The position numbers and the translations under genes were made by a program. The notes under the pieces are model-generated. The model was not told the origin of the DNA, did not search any database, and was given only the letters and a program-made list of their open reading frames with translations. From Gilvimarinus gilvus (GTDB lineage: Bacteria; Pseudomonadota; Gammaproteobacteria; Pseudomonadales; Cellvibrionaceae): a stretch of DNA of 64,000 bases. Of the stretch, positions 36,948-47,046 are shown piece after piece (the first letter of the stretch is position 1; each line of letters begins with the position of its first letter). The stretch lies in contig NZ_JAULRU010000797.1 in the NCBI RefSeq assembly GCF_030518155.1, forward strand, positions 237,035 to 301,034. The letters run 5' to 3'.

Positions 36948-39296
36948 CTAGAAGGTTTCCCACTCGTCATCGTCCGAGATACCGGGATTTGGCAGCTTAC
37001 TCGAGCTGGTCGATGACGGCTTACTGGATCGACTTACGGTTCTGCTTGGCGGCGCCGACAACGCAGCCTGAGGCGCTAAACTGACGCTATCAGAGTCCGA
37101 CAATTTGAATAAACTAACGTACCGATTCAGTTCATTGGCCTGAGATTGTAAACTTTCAGCAGCAGCGGCAGCTTCCTCGACCAAAGCCGCATTTTGCTGC
37201 GTCATTTCATCCATTTGGCTGACCGCGTTAGACACCTCCTCAATGCCAGAAGACTGTTCAACCGAAGCCGCTGCTATCTCCGCCATGATGTCATTAACGC
37301 GTTTAATCGAGGTCACAATGTCCCCCATTGCTTCACCGGACTGGCCGACCAACGAGTTGCCACTTTCAATTTTACTCACCGAGTCAGAGATTAAGCCTTT
37401 AATATCTTTTGCCGCGTTGGCTGAGCGTTGCGCCAGCGTACGAACCTCTGAGGCAACGACCGCAAATCCTCTGCCCTGCTCTCCGGCTCTGGCCGCTTCT
37501 ACCGCCGCGTTCAAGGCGAGAATATTGGTCTGAAAGGCAATACCATCGATAACGCCGATAATGTCTTCGATTTTCTGGGCCGACTCGTTGATAGCAGCCA
37601 TAGTATCGACCACTTCATTGATTAAAGTACCGCCCTGGCTTGCCATCTGCGTCGCTTGATCGGCCAGAACATTGGCTTGTTTGGCGTTGTCGCTGTTGGT
37701 GCGAACGGTCGACGTCAGTTCCTCCATGCTCGACGCAGTTTCTTCCAGGCTAGAAGCTTGCTGCTCAGTACGACCAGAAAGGTCGCTATTCCCTGAGGCA
37801 ATTTCACTGGAGGCAGTATAAATTGTATCGGCCACGTTGCGAATATCGCCAATCATTGAAGTTAGGTTCTCAGTAGTTTGATTACAGTAGTTTTTCAACT
37901 CATCAAATGTGCCTTGGTAGTCAGCACTGATGCGCTCGGTAAGGTTGCCTTCGGCAAGCGCACCTAACACTCGAGAAACATCGTTAAGCCCACGCTCTGA
38001 TATTTCGACCAATTTGTTGAGCCCAGAAGACAGCTCCAGGAAGAAACCTTCTTTGCCTTCCGTATTAATACGCGCGGTAAAATCGCCAGCGCTTGCAGAT
38101 TCAACCAGGCGAGTAACATCGTTGCCGGTTGCCAATTCTTCGGTTCTATCAATCCACTCCACGATGGTACCAAGTCGAGTACCATTTTCAGCAAAAATTG
38201 GGTTCGCAATGAGGAGAAAGGTTCTTGTGCTCACCGTAATTTGTGCCCTATAGGTCGTCGTCAAATTGTCCAGCAGCGCCATTTGATGCGCCGGATTTTT
38301 GTGAAAACGATCCATACTCCCACCGATCACCTTATCGACAGAGAAGTCAGGCAACGCTTTTCTCAGGTCGGCCTCCGCATTGCGCAACATTCCAATGACC
38401 GCGGCATTCATATAAATTATGGTTCGGTCGGCATCGGCGATCATGATATTGGTAGATGTATTGTCGACGGCTTCTTTGATAATTCGGTTAAAAACAGCAG
38501 CTTTTTCGGCTTCTTCTTGTTGCGCCTCTAGTTCTTTTTCTTTAGTCAGATCCTGCCACTCAACCACCGTCCCAAGACGACGCTTATCTTCAGCAAAAAC
38601 GGGGTTTGCAATAAGCCCGAACACTCTTCCCCCTACGGAAATCTCTGCATTGTAGGTGGTAGTCAATTCATCCAGCAAGCGCATTTGGTGAGCGGGGTTC
38701 TTGTGAAAGCGGTCCATACTGCCGCCAATAATATCTCGTACCGAGAAGCTGGGAAGGTCCTTGCGTAAATCAGACTCAGCCTCCGAGAGAAGATTGGTAA
38801 CGGCTTCGTTCATATAAATAATTTTACGATCAGGATCGGCAATCATAATATTGGCACTGGTACTTTGCACAGCGCCCGATAGCGCAGCTTCAAAATACGC
38901 CTTCATTCTTTGTTCGGTAATATCCGTTGCGAACTTAATAACCTTGTAAACCCGGCCATTTTCATCCAGCAATGGATTATATGAGCCGTAGATCCAGATC
39001 TCACGATCGCCTTTGGCTATTCGTCGATATTCTTTGACAAAATGCTCTCCGCGATTAAGCGCCCGCCAGAATTCCTGATATTCATTGCCATTGCGTTCAG
39101 CAGGATCGACAAACATACTATGATGGCGCCCTACCACCTCATCGAGCCGATACCCCATCACCGCCAAAAAATTCTCGTTAGCATGCAATATGGTGCCGTC
39201 AGGCTTAAACTCAATTACGGCCTGGGTACGGCTTACGGCCTGCAGCTTATCTGTCAGCTCTTTAAGCTCAGATTTGTTTTTTAAAAAATCCAACAT
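36948..39296 (-). CDS. Soluble chemoreceptor with three PAS domains and EWETF tether
   Basis: A 782-residue methyl-accepting chemotaxis protein without membrane segments. PAS1 (about 15-130) has an Aer-like start (FKPDGTILHANENFLAVMGY). PAS2 (about 140-265) and PAS3 (about 275-400) are near-duplicates: both contain GGSMDRFHKNPAHQM. A HAMP-like region and the MCP signalling tip follow ([40 protein letters not shown]). The C-terminus EWETF matches the NWETF-type tether for CheR/CheB. I start at the ATG at 39296 (MLDFLKNKSEL); an upstream in-frame start at 39329 abuts cheW. Likely a cytosolic redox or small-molecule sensor (inference from PAS). Confidence 0.92.
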   Translation of the reverse strand: MLDFLKNKSELKELTDKLQAVSRTQAVIEFKPDGTILHANENFLAVMGYRLDEVVGRHHSMFVDPAERNGNEYQEFWRALNRGEHFVKEYRRIAKGDREIWIYGSYNPLLDENGRVYKVIKFATDITEQRMKAYFEAALSGAVQSTSANIMIADPDRKIIYMNEAVTNLLSEAESDLRKDLPSFSVRDIIGGSMDRFHKNPAHQMRLLDELTTTYNAEISVGGRVFGLIANPVFAEDKRRLGTVVEWQDLTKEKELEAQQEEAEKAAVFNRIIKEAVDNTSTNIMIADADRTIIYMNAAVIGMLRNAEADLRKALPDFSVDKVIGGSMDRFHKNPAHQMALLDNLTTTYRAQITVSTRTFLLIANPIFAENGTRLGTIVEWIDRTEELATGNDVTRLVESASAGDFTARINTEGKEGFFLELSSGLNKLVEISERGLNDVSRVLGALAEGNLTERISADYQGTFDELKNYCNQTTENLTSMIGDIRNVADTIYTASSEIASGNSDLSGRTEQQASSLEETASSMEELTSTVRTNSDNAKQANVLADQATQMASQGGTLINEVVDTMAAINESAQKIEDIIGVIDGIAFQTNILALNAAVEAARAGEQGRGFAVVASEVRTLAQRSANAAKDIKGLISDSVSKIESGNSLVGQSGEAMGDIVTSIKRVNDIMAEIAAASVEQSSGIEEVSNAVSQMDEMTQQNAALVEEAAAAAESLQSQANELNRYVSLFKLSDSDSVSLAPQAALSAPPSRTVSRSSKPSSTSSSKLPNPGISDDDEWETF

Positions 39297-39329
39297 ACCC
39301 TTATTCTCCTGTATGCGCACGGCTCGCAA

Positions 39330-39839
39330 TTAGTGTTCATTAGTATTCAAATCTTTCGTTGTATCGCCATCAAACAGTGCCAGCTCTTCGCTGGTAATAA
39401 GTTCAGCTATATCTACTAAAATAATCATCTGATCATCAACGCTGGCCAACCCATCAAGATAACGACTGTCGAATGCCACGCCAAACTCAGGTGCAGGTCT
39501 TATCTGATCCGCTGTCAAGCGCACAACATCAGAAACGCTATCAACCACAATTCCGACTATTCTCGCGTGAATTTGCAGGACAATTACAATAGTAAATTCA
39601 TTATAGGTGGGCTCGCCCACGTTAAACTTCATTCGCAAGTCAACGATAGGCACTATATCTCCCCGAAGGTTTATTACGCCCTTAATAAAATCGGGGGCGT
39701 TAGCAATTTTTGTGGTTTTTTCCCAACCCCGAATCTCCTGGACCTTCATGATGTCCACAGCGTAATGTTCGTCACCTAGGGTGAAGGACAAAAACTCTTG
39801 CGCCTCATCCGTTGAATTCTCGAGCAGTTCTGAAGTCAC
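39330..39839 (-). CDS. cheW: CheW coupling protein
   Basis: CheW links receptors to the CheA kinase. The 169-residue protein has [44 protein letters not shown] and [14 protein letters not shown], the standard CheW blocks. Its start overlaps the cheA stop (ATGA). The C-terminal tail is acidic. Confidence 0.95.
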   Translation of the reverse strand: MTSELLENSTDEAQEFLSFTLGDEHYAVDIMKVQEIRGWEKTTKIANAPDFIKGVINLRGDIVPIVDLRMKFNVGEPTYNEFTIVIVLQIHARIVGIVVDSVSDVVRLTADQIRPAPEFGVAFDSRYLDGLASVDDQMIILVDIAELITSEELALFDGDTTKDLNTNEH

Positions 39840-41803
39840 GCGATTTCCTCCATATTGACAGGCTCTGCCACAGAAGCTGAGAGTGACTCAACATCTAGTA
39901 TCAAGGCGACACTACCATCACCCATAATGGTTGCTCCGGCAACACCAGGAATACGCCGGTAATGCTGCTCTAAACTTTTAATAACCACTTGCTGCTGGCC
40001 CGCCAATTCATCGACCATTAAACCGAATCGTTTTTTGCTGGTTTCCACTAACACCACAATCGAAGAAGCGGGATCTTCAACATCGGGCTCTACATTCATT
40101 TTTTTGTGCAGTGGCAATACGGGCCAATAGAAATCACGAACATGCAGTAAGGTATCATTACCTATCGTTTTAATGCTGTTAGCGGGCGGCTGCATTGACT
40201 CAACAATATTAACCAAAGGGATAATATAAGTTTGATCGCCCACTCGAACTCCCATACCATCAACAATGGCGAGAGTCAGAGGGAGTATAATGGTGAAGAC
40301 CGAACCTTCGCCTGCCACAGAAGTCACTTCGATCCTACCACCGAGCGAACTAATATTGCGGCGCACAACATCCATTCCAACGCCTCGACCAGACACGTCC
40401 GTAACCATCTCGGCTGTTGAGAAACCTGGTTGAAAAATAAGATTCCAAACGTCTTCGTCTGACATTGTATCGGATACGGGAATACCGTTTTCCTCCGCCT
40501 TACTTAGAATTCTCTCACGATTCAAACCCGCACCATCATCGTGAATCCCAATAACAATATTACCGCCCTGCTGCGATGCGCTCAGGATGACCTGTCCCAC
40601 ACGAGACTTTCCACTATTGACTCGCACATCAGATGATTCAATGCCGTGATCGATACTATTGCGTACGAGATGGGTTAAGGGGTCAACCAACTTCTCGATA
40701 AGACTCTTATCAAGCTCTGTGCTACCGCCCTCGATTTCAAGATTGATTTCTTTATTAAGCTTACTGGAAAGGTCTCTTACTACACGCGGAAAGCGATTGA
40801 ATACAAACGAGACCGGAAGCATCCGAATCGACATCACCGACTCTTGAATTTCACGCGTATTGCGCTCCAGCTCAGAGAGCACCCCTTGCATCTTCTCCGC
40901 CTGCTGTTCTTCAAGCTCGTTCCCCAGCACAGCCAACATCGACTGGGTGATTACAAGCTCGCCAACCAAGTTAATTAGCTTGTCGACCTTATCCACGTCG
41001 ACACGAATAGATGAACTCTCCACGCTGGCTTTAGAATTCGCGGTAGTTTTTGGCTTCGTATTTTGTTTCGGTTTTTTCGCTGGCGTTGTAGCGTTAGCAC
41101 CGGCTTTCGACGCGCTGTTGCTAGCGCTTGCTTTGGCCGACAATTCACTTGCCTCAGATATATCTTCAAAAAAGCCAAAAGCTGCCGAATCTGTTCCACT
41201 GTCAGAGTTGTTTTGAACACCTGATGTATCAAGCGGTTCAAAAAATCCAAAAGCCTCTGTTGCAGCGCCACCATCCCGATCAGCACTTACTGAACTATCG
41301 CTGACGACATCCTCGCCATCGAACAAACCCCAATTTTGCTCGGGCTCAGGCGGCAACACGGGGTCGTCATATAATCCATAAGGCGCTGACTTTACTTCTC
41401 TCCTGGAGCTGTCGCTGTCTTTAAGAAGTGCCTCGACATCTTTTGTTGCTCTGGCCACCAAATCCCAGTCTATCGCCTGATCGTTTGAGTAGCTTGCCAA
41501 TAACCCACGGAGCGTGTCTACACCTTGCAGCAAACCATCGACCAGTTCGGTATCTGGAAATTGTTCCTCTTTACGAACACGATCTAACAGATTTTCCATT
41601 ACGTGAGTAACACTGCCTAAGGCGTCAAAGCCAAAGATGCCACTGCCGCCTTTAATAGAATGAGCAGCGCGAAATATGCTGTTGAGTTCCTCAGCATCAG
41701 GAGACTCCAAATCCAGAGTCATCAACAGATGCTCCATGGTGTCCAGGTGCTCGCGACTCTCTTCAAAGAAAACTTGGTGAAATTGCTTTAGGTCTACACT
41801 CAT
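39836..41803 (-). CDS. cheA: CheA chemotaxis histidine kinase
   Basis: CheA autophosphorylates and passes phosphate to CheY and CheB. The P1 domain carries the phospho-His at residue 48 ([16 protein letters not shown]). A long low-complexity linker (about 130-270, Ser/Ala/Lys-rich) replaces a recognisable P2. Dimerisation P3, kinase P4 ([39 protein letters not shown]) and the CheW-like P5 follow. Length is 655 residues. Confidence 0.95.
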   Translation of the reverse strand: MSVDLKQFHQVFFEESREHLDTMEHLLMTLDLESPDAEELNSIFRAAHSIKGGSGIFGFDALGSVTHVMENLLDRVRKEEQFPDTELVDGLLQGVDTLRGLLASYSNDQAIDWDLVARATKDVEALLKDSDSSRREVKSAPYGLYDDPVLPPEPEQNWGLFDGEDVVSDSSVSADRDGGAATEAFGFFEPLDTSGVQNNSDSGTDSAAFGFFEDISEASELSAKASASNSASKAGANATTPAKKPKQNTKPKTTANSKASVESSSIRVDVDKVDKLINLVGELVITQSMLAVLGNELEEQQAEKMQGVLSELERNTREIQESVMSIRMLPVSFVFNRFPRVVRDLSSKLNKEINLEIEGGSTELDKSLIEKLVDPLTHLVRNSIDHGIESSDVRVNSGKSRVGQVILSASQQGGNIVIGIHDDGAGLNRERILSKAEENGIPVSDTMSDEDVWNLIFQPGFSTAEMVTDVSGRGVGMDVVRRNISSLGGRIEVTSVAGEGSVFTIILPLTLAIVDGMGVRVGDQTYIIPLVNIVESMQPPANSIKTIGNDTLLHVRDFYWPVLPLHKKMNVEPDVEDPASSIVVLVETSKKRFGLMVDELAGQQQVVIKSLEQHYRRIPGVAGATIMGDGSVALILDVESLSASVAEPVNMEEIA

Positions 41804-41823
41804 GTTGCGGCTCCGTGCCTAAC

Positions 41824-42189
41824 CTACCCCATAACCTTGGCGGCAACGTCCAACAGGCTTTTGGGGTCGAAGGGCTTAACCATCCAGCCAGTGGCTCCGG
41901 CAGCTTTCCCTTGGGCCTTCATGGCATCACCAGCTTCAGTGGTTAATACCAAAATCGGGGTGCGAGCGTATTGAGGCAGCTTACGCAGAGATTTAATCAA
42001 GGTTATGCCATCCATACGCGGCATATTCTGGTCTGTTAATACGCAGTTATACGATGCTTTCTGACAGAGGTTAAAGGCCTCCTCCCCGTCTTTAGCGGCT
42101 GTCACCGTGTAGCCAGCTTCCTTGAGCGTAAATTCAACCATCTGGCGAATCGACGCAGAATCATCAACTATCAATACGTGCTTGCTCAT
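41824..42189 (-). CDS. cheY: CheY single-domain response regulator
   Basis: CheY is the diffusible output of the kinase. The 121-residue receiver has [16 protein letters not shown], phospho-acceptor Asp at 53 (LTDQNMPRMDG), TTEAG with the switch Thr, and WMVKPFDP with the conserved Lys. A GTG two codons upstream (42195) is in frame, but TAGGAG is spaced correctly for the ATG at 42189. No cheZ is present in the operon. Confidence 0.95.
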   Translation of the reverse strand: MSKHVLIVDDSASIRQMVEFTLKEAGYTVTAAKDGEEAFNLCQKASYNCVLTDQNMPRMDGITLIKSLRKLPQYARTPILVLTTEAGDAMKAQGKAAGATGWMVKPFDPKSLLDVAAKVMG

Positions 42190-42197
42190 TCCCACTC

Positions 42198-43868
42198 CTA
42201 GTTATGAACCAGTTTTATTATTGCTTTGGCGATGTTCCCAGGCGCCGCCACCTCGAATTCATCACACAGAGATTCAATTAGTGCCAAGCCTCGACCTGAA
42301 AGCTCACCTTGCATTTTTTTATCCCCTACAAAGGTATAGCCTGCTCCGCTGTCTTTTACCAGAATAGTTAGCTGCTTTTGATCTAACTCAAGCTCAACAC
42401 AAATATAGTCGGTATTCGCCAAATCACCAAAACGTAGCTCCCGCTCGCGCAAGTACACTTCAAAGTTTTCAGCGTCTTCCTTCAGACGTGAATCCAATCC
42501 CAAAAGACCGTGATCTAAACTGTTGTTGACCAGCTCCGTTAGAATCGTGAACGCGACCTGCTGTTTGTCTGCAGGTAGTAATGCGCTGTTCCATGCTTGG
42601 GAAGCAAGAGAGACTAGTGAGTTGTCCGCCAACTGCGCACCAGTTTGGGTCATCGACCAATTTAGGCACTTAACCGACACTACCGGAGCTAAACCTTCAA
42701 CAGACTTTACGCTCGAGTGGTCCAGGCTGAACAAGCTGATATCGTCTTCAGGCTCGCCGGATAGTGGTCCCATCAAATTCAACAGTGCGCTAAAGCGGGC
42801 ACCTTTTGCATTTTCTCCGAGAGTTCGACGAACCTGTGCCTCGGGTTTCTCGCCATTGGAGTACAAAATGTCCGTTACCCCATCACTCATAATAATCAGC
42901 TCACCGGCCTCTATGCCGCCAAGAGATTGTCCCGCCGAGGTAAAGTCCCCCCGCTCCACTACCCCTAAAGGTAAATTAGTCGAGGGGAACGCCGTAATTT
43001 CAGACCCGTCATCTGGAATCCAATAAGCGTCTGGCATCCCGCCATTCCAAACCCGCAAGCGTCCCCGTTGAATATCCAGCTCGATAGCAACAGCTGCTAC
43101 AAACCGGTTATCAGGGGTTTCCAACAGTAGTTTCTCATTAATTTCACTTACGATAAGTGGCAGCGAAATCCCTTTGCTGGCCATAGTCGCAAACGCCGGA
43201 ATGACGGGTATCATCGTCAGGGCAGCGGCCAATCCGTGACCGGTTGCATCGGCGACTAAAGCCAATACATTACCTGAGGGCGATGTCACCGAGAGGATCA
43301 TATCGCCGGAAAAAACTGAGTGTGGAATAATGTTCGCCGTTATGTTCGGCAGAGGCTCATGGTAGCGACTCATTAAATGCTCATAGACAAAACGCGCCAT
43401 TTCCTGGTCTTGACGAATATTCTCGAGAAGCGTTGACACCTGATTGTGACGACTTTCCAGTTGCTCCTGTAACTGCTGCTCGCGAAGCAAGGTATCAACC
43501 TTAAGCTTCAATAATTCTAAGTGCAGAGGCTTTACAATATAGTCGGCAATACCCAGTGAAAAACACTCTTCCAGCAAGCCCGAATCATCGCCGCCCCCAA
43601 TCATCAAAACTGGGGGTTCACATGCAACTGACTTCTCATTCATCAGTCGCAACAAGTCAGTGCCGAAGCCATCACTCAGATACTGATCTAGTAATATTAA
43701 GTCGAAGTGTGTGTTAGCCAGCAAAGCTTTTTGGGCCAATTGGTAGGAGCTGGCAGTTTCAATGCGATATCCCTCATCGGCCAATACAGTTTCGATCAGC
43801 GTCAATAACAGTTCATCATCGTCAACCACCAAAATCTTCTGCTCTGCATGGCAATCCTGAACACTCAT
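42198..43868 (-). CDS. Response regulator/PP2C phosphatase/anti-sigma kinase (HsbR-like)
   Basis: Three domains in 556 residues. A receiver (about 10-130) has acceptor Asp near 61 (LILLDQYLSDGFG). A PP2C-type (SpoIIE/RsbU) phosphatase follows (about 170-375), with metal-binding SGD, LVADATGHGLAAAL and IMSDGVTDIL. Last is a HATPase_c anti-sigma-like kinase (about 410-555) with the N-box LTELVNNSLDHGLLG and the G-box SGRGLALIESL. The layout is that of Pseudomonas HsbR, which phosphorylates and dephosphorylates the STAS protein HsbA. The STAS gene lies 4 bp upstream, so it is the obvious substrate (inference). Confidence 0.9.
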   Translation of the reverse strand: MSVQDCHAEQKILVVDDDELLLTLIETVLADEGYRIETASSYQLAQKALLANTHFDLILLDQYLSDGFGTDLLRLMNEKSVACEPPVLMIGGGDDSGLLEECFSLGIADYIVKPLHLELLKLKVDTLLREQQLQEQLESRHNQVSTLLENIRQDQEMARFVYEHLMSRYHEPLPNITANIIPHSVFSGDMILSVTSPSGNVLALVADATGHGLAAALTMIPVIPAFATMASKGISLPLIVSEINEKLLLETPDNRFVAAVAIELDIQRGRLRVWNGGMPDAYWIPDDGSEITAFPSTNLPLGVVERGDFTSAGQSLGGIEAGELIIMSDGVTDILYSNGEKPEAQVRRTLGENAKGARFSALLNLMGPLSGEPEDDISLFSLDHSSVKSVEGLAPVVSVKCLNWSMTQTGAQLADNSLVSLASQAWNSALLPADKQQVAFTILTELVNNSLDHGLLGLDSRLKEDAENFEVYLRERELRFGDLANTDYICVELELDQKQLTILVKDSGAGYTFVGDKKMQGELSGRGLALIESLCDEFEVAAPGNIAKAIIKLVHN

Positions 43869-43872
43869 GCGT

Positions 43873-44151
43873 CTAGTCTATAGCGACGAGTTTATCTATA
43901 TTCGCAAGTCTAAGCAGATCATCTGCCGTGCCATGCGCATTAATGATTTTCACCTTTTTTCCAGCGTTGTGGCATTTTTTATGCAGCATAATAACCATAC
44001 CCAGCGCTGAACTGTCGAGATAAGTCACCTCACTAAAGTCTAGTACAATAGTGCCATCTCCCTTTTCAAGCGATTTATTAGAACGCTCGGAGAACGTACT
44101 GTGAAAACCAAAATCAAACCTTGCGGGTAATTTAATAGGTGTATTTTCCAT
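43873..44151 (-). CDS. STAS-domain anti-anti-sigma factor (HsbA/SpoIIAA-like)
   Basis: A 92-residue STAS protein. The segment VLDFSEVTYLDSSALGMVIM carries the Ser (47/48) that is phosphorylated in partner-switching systems. NAGKKVKIINAHGTADDLLRLANIDKL is the typical C-terminal half. It sits between the broken receptor gene and the HsbR-like gene and would be switched by the latter. No sigma factor or anti-sigma FlgM is in the window, so its downstream target is unknown. Confidence 0.92.
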   Translation of the reverse strand: MENTPIKLPARFDFGFHSTFSERSNKSLEKGDGTIVLDFSEVTYLDSSALGMVIMLHKKCHNAGKKVKIINAHGTADDLLRLANIDKLVAID

Positions 44152-44170
44152 TTCATTCTCCTAATCCCAA

Positions 44171-45355
44171 CTAGAACAACTCTACTTCGCCACTTTCCAT
44201 TGAGGTAGCCGAGACGGGACTATGTCGATATTCCCTCAAAGAATCTTCAACCTGATCAAGACTGTTGATGACACGAGTAAATGCTTCTACAGGCTGATCT
44301 GTAAAGGAGGTGGCGACTTGCAATCCTTTAAGTAGAGGAGCCAACAAACGCAATCTTTGCTGCTGATACTCCAGAGATTGTCCGGCAATATCGCCAAACT
44401 GAAGCCCGCGCACGGCAACGTGTGACGCCTGTACCAGCTCATTGGAGATGCTTTCGATTTGAGCGGTTGTGTGCTTGTCAGATTCTGCTTTATTAACTAA
44501 ATGTGTAATGGCGTTCTCTACCTCTGACTTAGACTGCAATATATGCGTCATATCAGCCGCGGCAACACTGCCAATTTTCTGATGCAACTGTTTTACGGAA
44601 TCATCAATGGCGGTTAGCTGAGCCTGGATATCGGTACTAAATCCACTGGAGCGGTTGGATAAAGCCCGTACCTCATCGGCCACAACGGCAAATCCCCGGC
44701 CTGCATCCCCGGCTCGAGCGGCTTCAATAGCGGCATTGAGCGCCAATAAATTTGTTTGATCGGCAATGGCATCGATCTCTCCCAAAGCCTTCAGAACATT
44801 GGGCATCATTTTGTCAATACAACTGACTTATTCTACCAGTTCCATAGTTTCGGTACTGATGTTGACCGTCGTATTGGCGACTTTATCGAGAGTTTTGGAG
44901 GTGTTCAGAGCAAACTGCTCCATACTGATACCCTCAGCCCCCTCCTCAAACGCCAGAATATGGGTAATATTATCTTGCTGACTTTTTAGCAAGTCTTGAA
45001 TATCTGCAAAAGAGCGTTCCAGCGTAGTAACAGCATCTTGCTGAACTTGGTTTATTTCTGCGAGCCGGCTCTGCAGCAGAGCTTCTTCTTCCGCGATTAC
45101 TGCGCCAATGCGCTGCAGTAAACCCAACGCTTGTTGTCCCAACGCAGCAACCTCCTGCTCATGCAGCGCTCTGGAGCTCACACCCGCGTCCCGGGCAAGC
45201 CTTGCACAGTAAGTGTGAAATACACTGGTGGCCACCACAGATGCCAGTACAGCGATTGCCGTATGCACCCACAGTGCAGCAGTGATGCCAAGCATTAGGA
45301 TGATAATCAAGCAGGCCAGAAAGGCCGGTTTGTATGGTTTTAAAAGTAGACCCAT
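44171..45355 (-). pseudogene. Methyl-accepting chemotaxis-type receptor interrupted by one in-frame TAA
   Basis: The frame from the ATG at 45355 encodes two hydrophobic segments (about residues 10-50), then a coiled-coil region, and ends with MELVE at a TAA (44830-44828). In the same frame, the sequence continues [20 protein letters not shown] and then the MCP signalling tip [35 protein letters not shown] and a C-terminal helix to 44171. Spacing from MELVE to the IADQTN tip matches the family exactly when the stop is counted as one residue. A single CAA-to-TAA change would explain it. Alternatives are a sequencing error, readthrough, or re-initiation at ATG-ATG (44809). Confidence 0.85.
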
Positions 45356-45580
45356 TCCCGAAAGCCACTATCGACGTCGAATACAACAAGATTAGTTCAT
45401 GGCGCGAGGAATGCAAAAATGACATTGAGGAACAAAGCGGCAGGACAGCTCAGGGGTAAAAAGAATATGGTTAAAGTGCAAAGTGAAGTCAGCAAACGAG
45501 GAAGCATCGCTCTACACTGGCGCCCAAATCACACAAGCCGATTTGAGCGCCCCCGCAGAGAACAAAGACCAGAGCGAGCT

Positions 45581-46372
45581 TTAAGGCGAAGGGCTCGCCT
45601 TGTAGTTCAGCGGAGCGGCCAGGAAAAAGGGGTTTAGGATATTCTCTTCTTGGTTGTATGCAAGAGGTTTTCCGCTATCCATTACAACCAATTTGCCGCC
45701 AGCGCCATTCAAAACTGCATGCGCCGCTGCCGTATCCCACTCACTGGTCAACCCCAGACGGGGATAAAGGTGTGCCTCGCCTGTGGCAACCAAACATATC
45801 TTGAGTGAACTGCCCATGCTGGTGATAGCCGGATTATCAAACTGACGGACAAACTCTAAAAATTCGTCGCTTTGATGCGAACGACTGCCGACGATACACC
45901 AACCCGTGTTCTCAACGGGAAGGTCTGCTACCTCTATTACCTTATCGTCAATGTCTCGTTTAAAGCTTTTGCCAATCGCCGTGCCGCCGTGATACGTGAC
46001 CCCAAGCGCAGGCGCAACCACGACCCCCCAAACAGGCACACCATCGATTATGTGAGCAATATTAACGGTAAATTCACCATTCTTTTTAATGAACTCTTTA
46101 GTGCCATCCAATGGGTCTACTAACCAATACTCAGACCAGTCCTTGCGTGTCCCCCAGTCGATGTCCGCACTTTCCTCAGACAACACTGGTAATTTCACAC
46201 TTAACGACCGCAACCCATTTTCAATGATGGCATGAGCCGCCAAGTCGGCCTCGGTTAACGGGCTGTTGTCTGCTTTGTGTTCAATACCAAAGTCGCGCTG
46301 GTAGACGCCCATAATTTCGTCACCCGCGGCGCTCGCAATGGCAATAACTTGCTCGTACAAGGCTTGCTGCAA
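45581..46372 (-). CDS. cysQ: 3'(2'),5'-bisphosphate nucleotidase
   Basis: CysQ removes 3'-phosphate from PAP, the toxic by-product of PAPS use, in sulfate assimilation. The Mg-dependent phosphatase motifs are EHKADNSPLTEADLAAHAII, the metal site PVLSEESADIDW, WLVDPLDGTKEFIKKNGEFTVNI and GLTSEWDTAAAHAVLNGAGG. Length is 263 residues. It lies 16 bp after cysC on the same strand, a sensible pairing since CysC makes PAPS. Confidence 0.95.
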   Translation of the reverse strand: MQQALYEQVIAIASAAGDEIMGVYQRDFGIEHKADNSPLTEADLAAHAIIENGLRSLSVKLPVLSEESADIDWGTRKDWSEYWLVDPLDGTKEFIKKNGEFTVNIAHIIDGVPVWGVVVAPALGVTYHGGTAIGKSFKRDIDDKVIEVADLPVENTGWCIVGSRSHQSDEFLEFVRQFDNPAITSMGSSLKICLVATGEAHLYPRLGLTSEWDTAAAHAVLNGAGGKLVVMDSGKPLAYNQEENILNPFFLAAPLNYKASPSP

Positions 46373-46388
46373 AATATGTCTCCGTTAA

Positions 46389-47012
46389 TTATTGGGCCAG
46401 TGCGCTCAAAACCTGTCTGACGCCCTCGCTCACACTTAATTTACTGGTGTCTATCACAATTTCTGGATTTTCGGGTTTCTCATAGGGGTCACTTATTCCA
46501 GTAAACTGCTTAATCACACCCGCACGAGCTTTTTTATAAAGCCCTTTTGGATCTCGGTCCTCGCAAATGGCTAAAGGGGTGTCTAAATACGCCTCCATAA
46601 ACTGGCCATGTTTAAACATGGAACGCACCATCTGACGATCGCGTTTATAAGGGGAAATAAAGGCGCAGATAACCACCAGACCGGCGTCCACCATTAACTT
46701 GGCAACCTCGCCGACGCGCCGGATATTCTCCGCGCGGTCATTCTCGGTCATACCTAAGTCTTTGTTTAATCCGTGCCGGACATTGTCGCCATCGAGCAAA
46801 AAAGATTTAATGCCATTTGCGTGAAGGGTGGCATCCAATGCGTTGGCAATTGTCGACTTGCCCGAACCGGAAAGACCCGTCAGCCAAATGCAACGCGGCA
46901 CCTGCTGCAGGAGGTCTGCTCTGTCCCCAGCACTTACGGTGCATTTGTGCCATACCGCATTAGAGGGAAGGTTAATGTCCTTTAACTCGTATGGCGTATC
47001 TGATTTACTCAT
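46389..47012 (-). CDS. cysC: Adenylylsulfate (APS) kinase
   Basis: CysC phosphorylates APS to PAPS. The P-loop WLTGLSGSGKSTIANAL, LLDGDNVRHGLNKDLGM, DRAENIRRVGEVAKLM and ICAFISPYKRDRQMVR are diagnostic. Length is 207 residues. cysD/cysN are not adjacent, so it is a stand-alone kinase here. Confidence 0.96.
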   Translation of the reverse strand: MSKSDTPYELKDINLPSNAVWHKCTVSAGDRADLLQQVPRCIWLTGLSGSGKSTIANALDATLHANGIKSFLLDGDNVRHGLNKDLGMTENDRAENIRRVGEVAKLMVDAGLVVICAFISPYKRDRQMVRSMFKHGQFMEAYLDTPLAICEDRDPKGLYKKARAGVIKQFTGISDPYEKPENPEIVIDTSKLSVSEGVRQVLSALAQ

Positions 47013-47046
47013 AGTCGTCTCTTTATATTGCTCACGATATTGTGCC

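Noticed and set aside
45581..45602. AAGGCGA/TCGCCTT hairpin at the cysQ end as a terminator
   Set aside because: It overlaps the last codons and stop of cysQ and has no T-tract after it; may be coincidence.
45419..45637. Plus-strand 72-codon frame between cysQ and the broken receptor gene
   Set aside because: Overlaps the end of cysQ on the opposite strand, is strongly Arg-rich and has no ribosome site.
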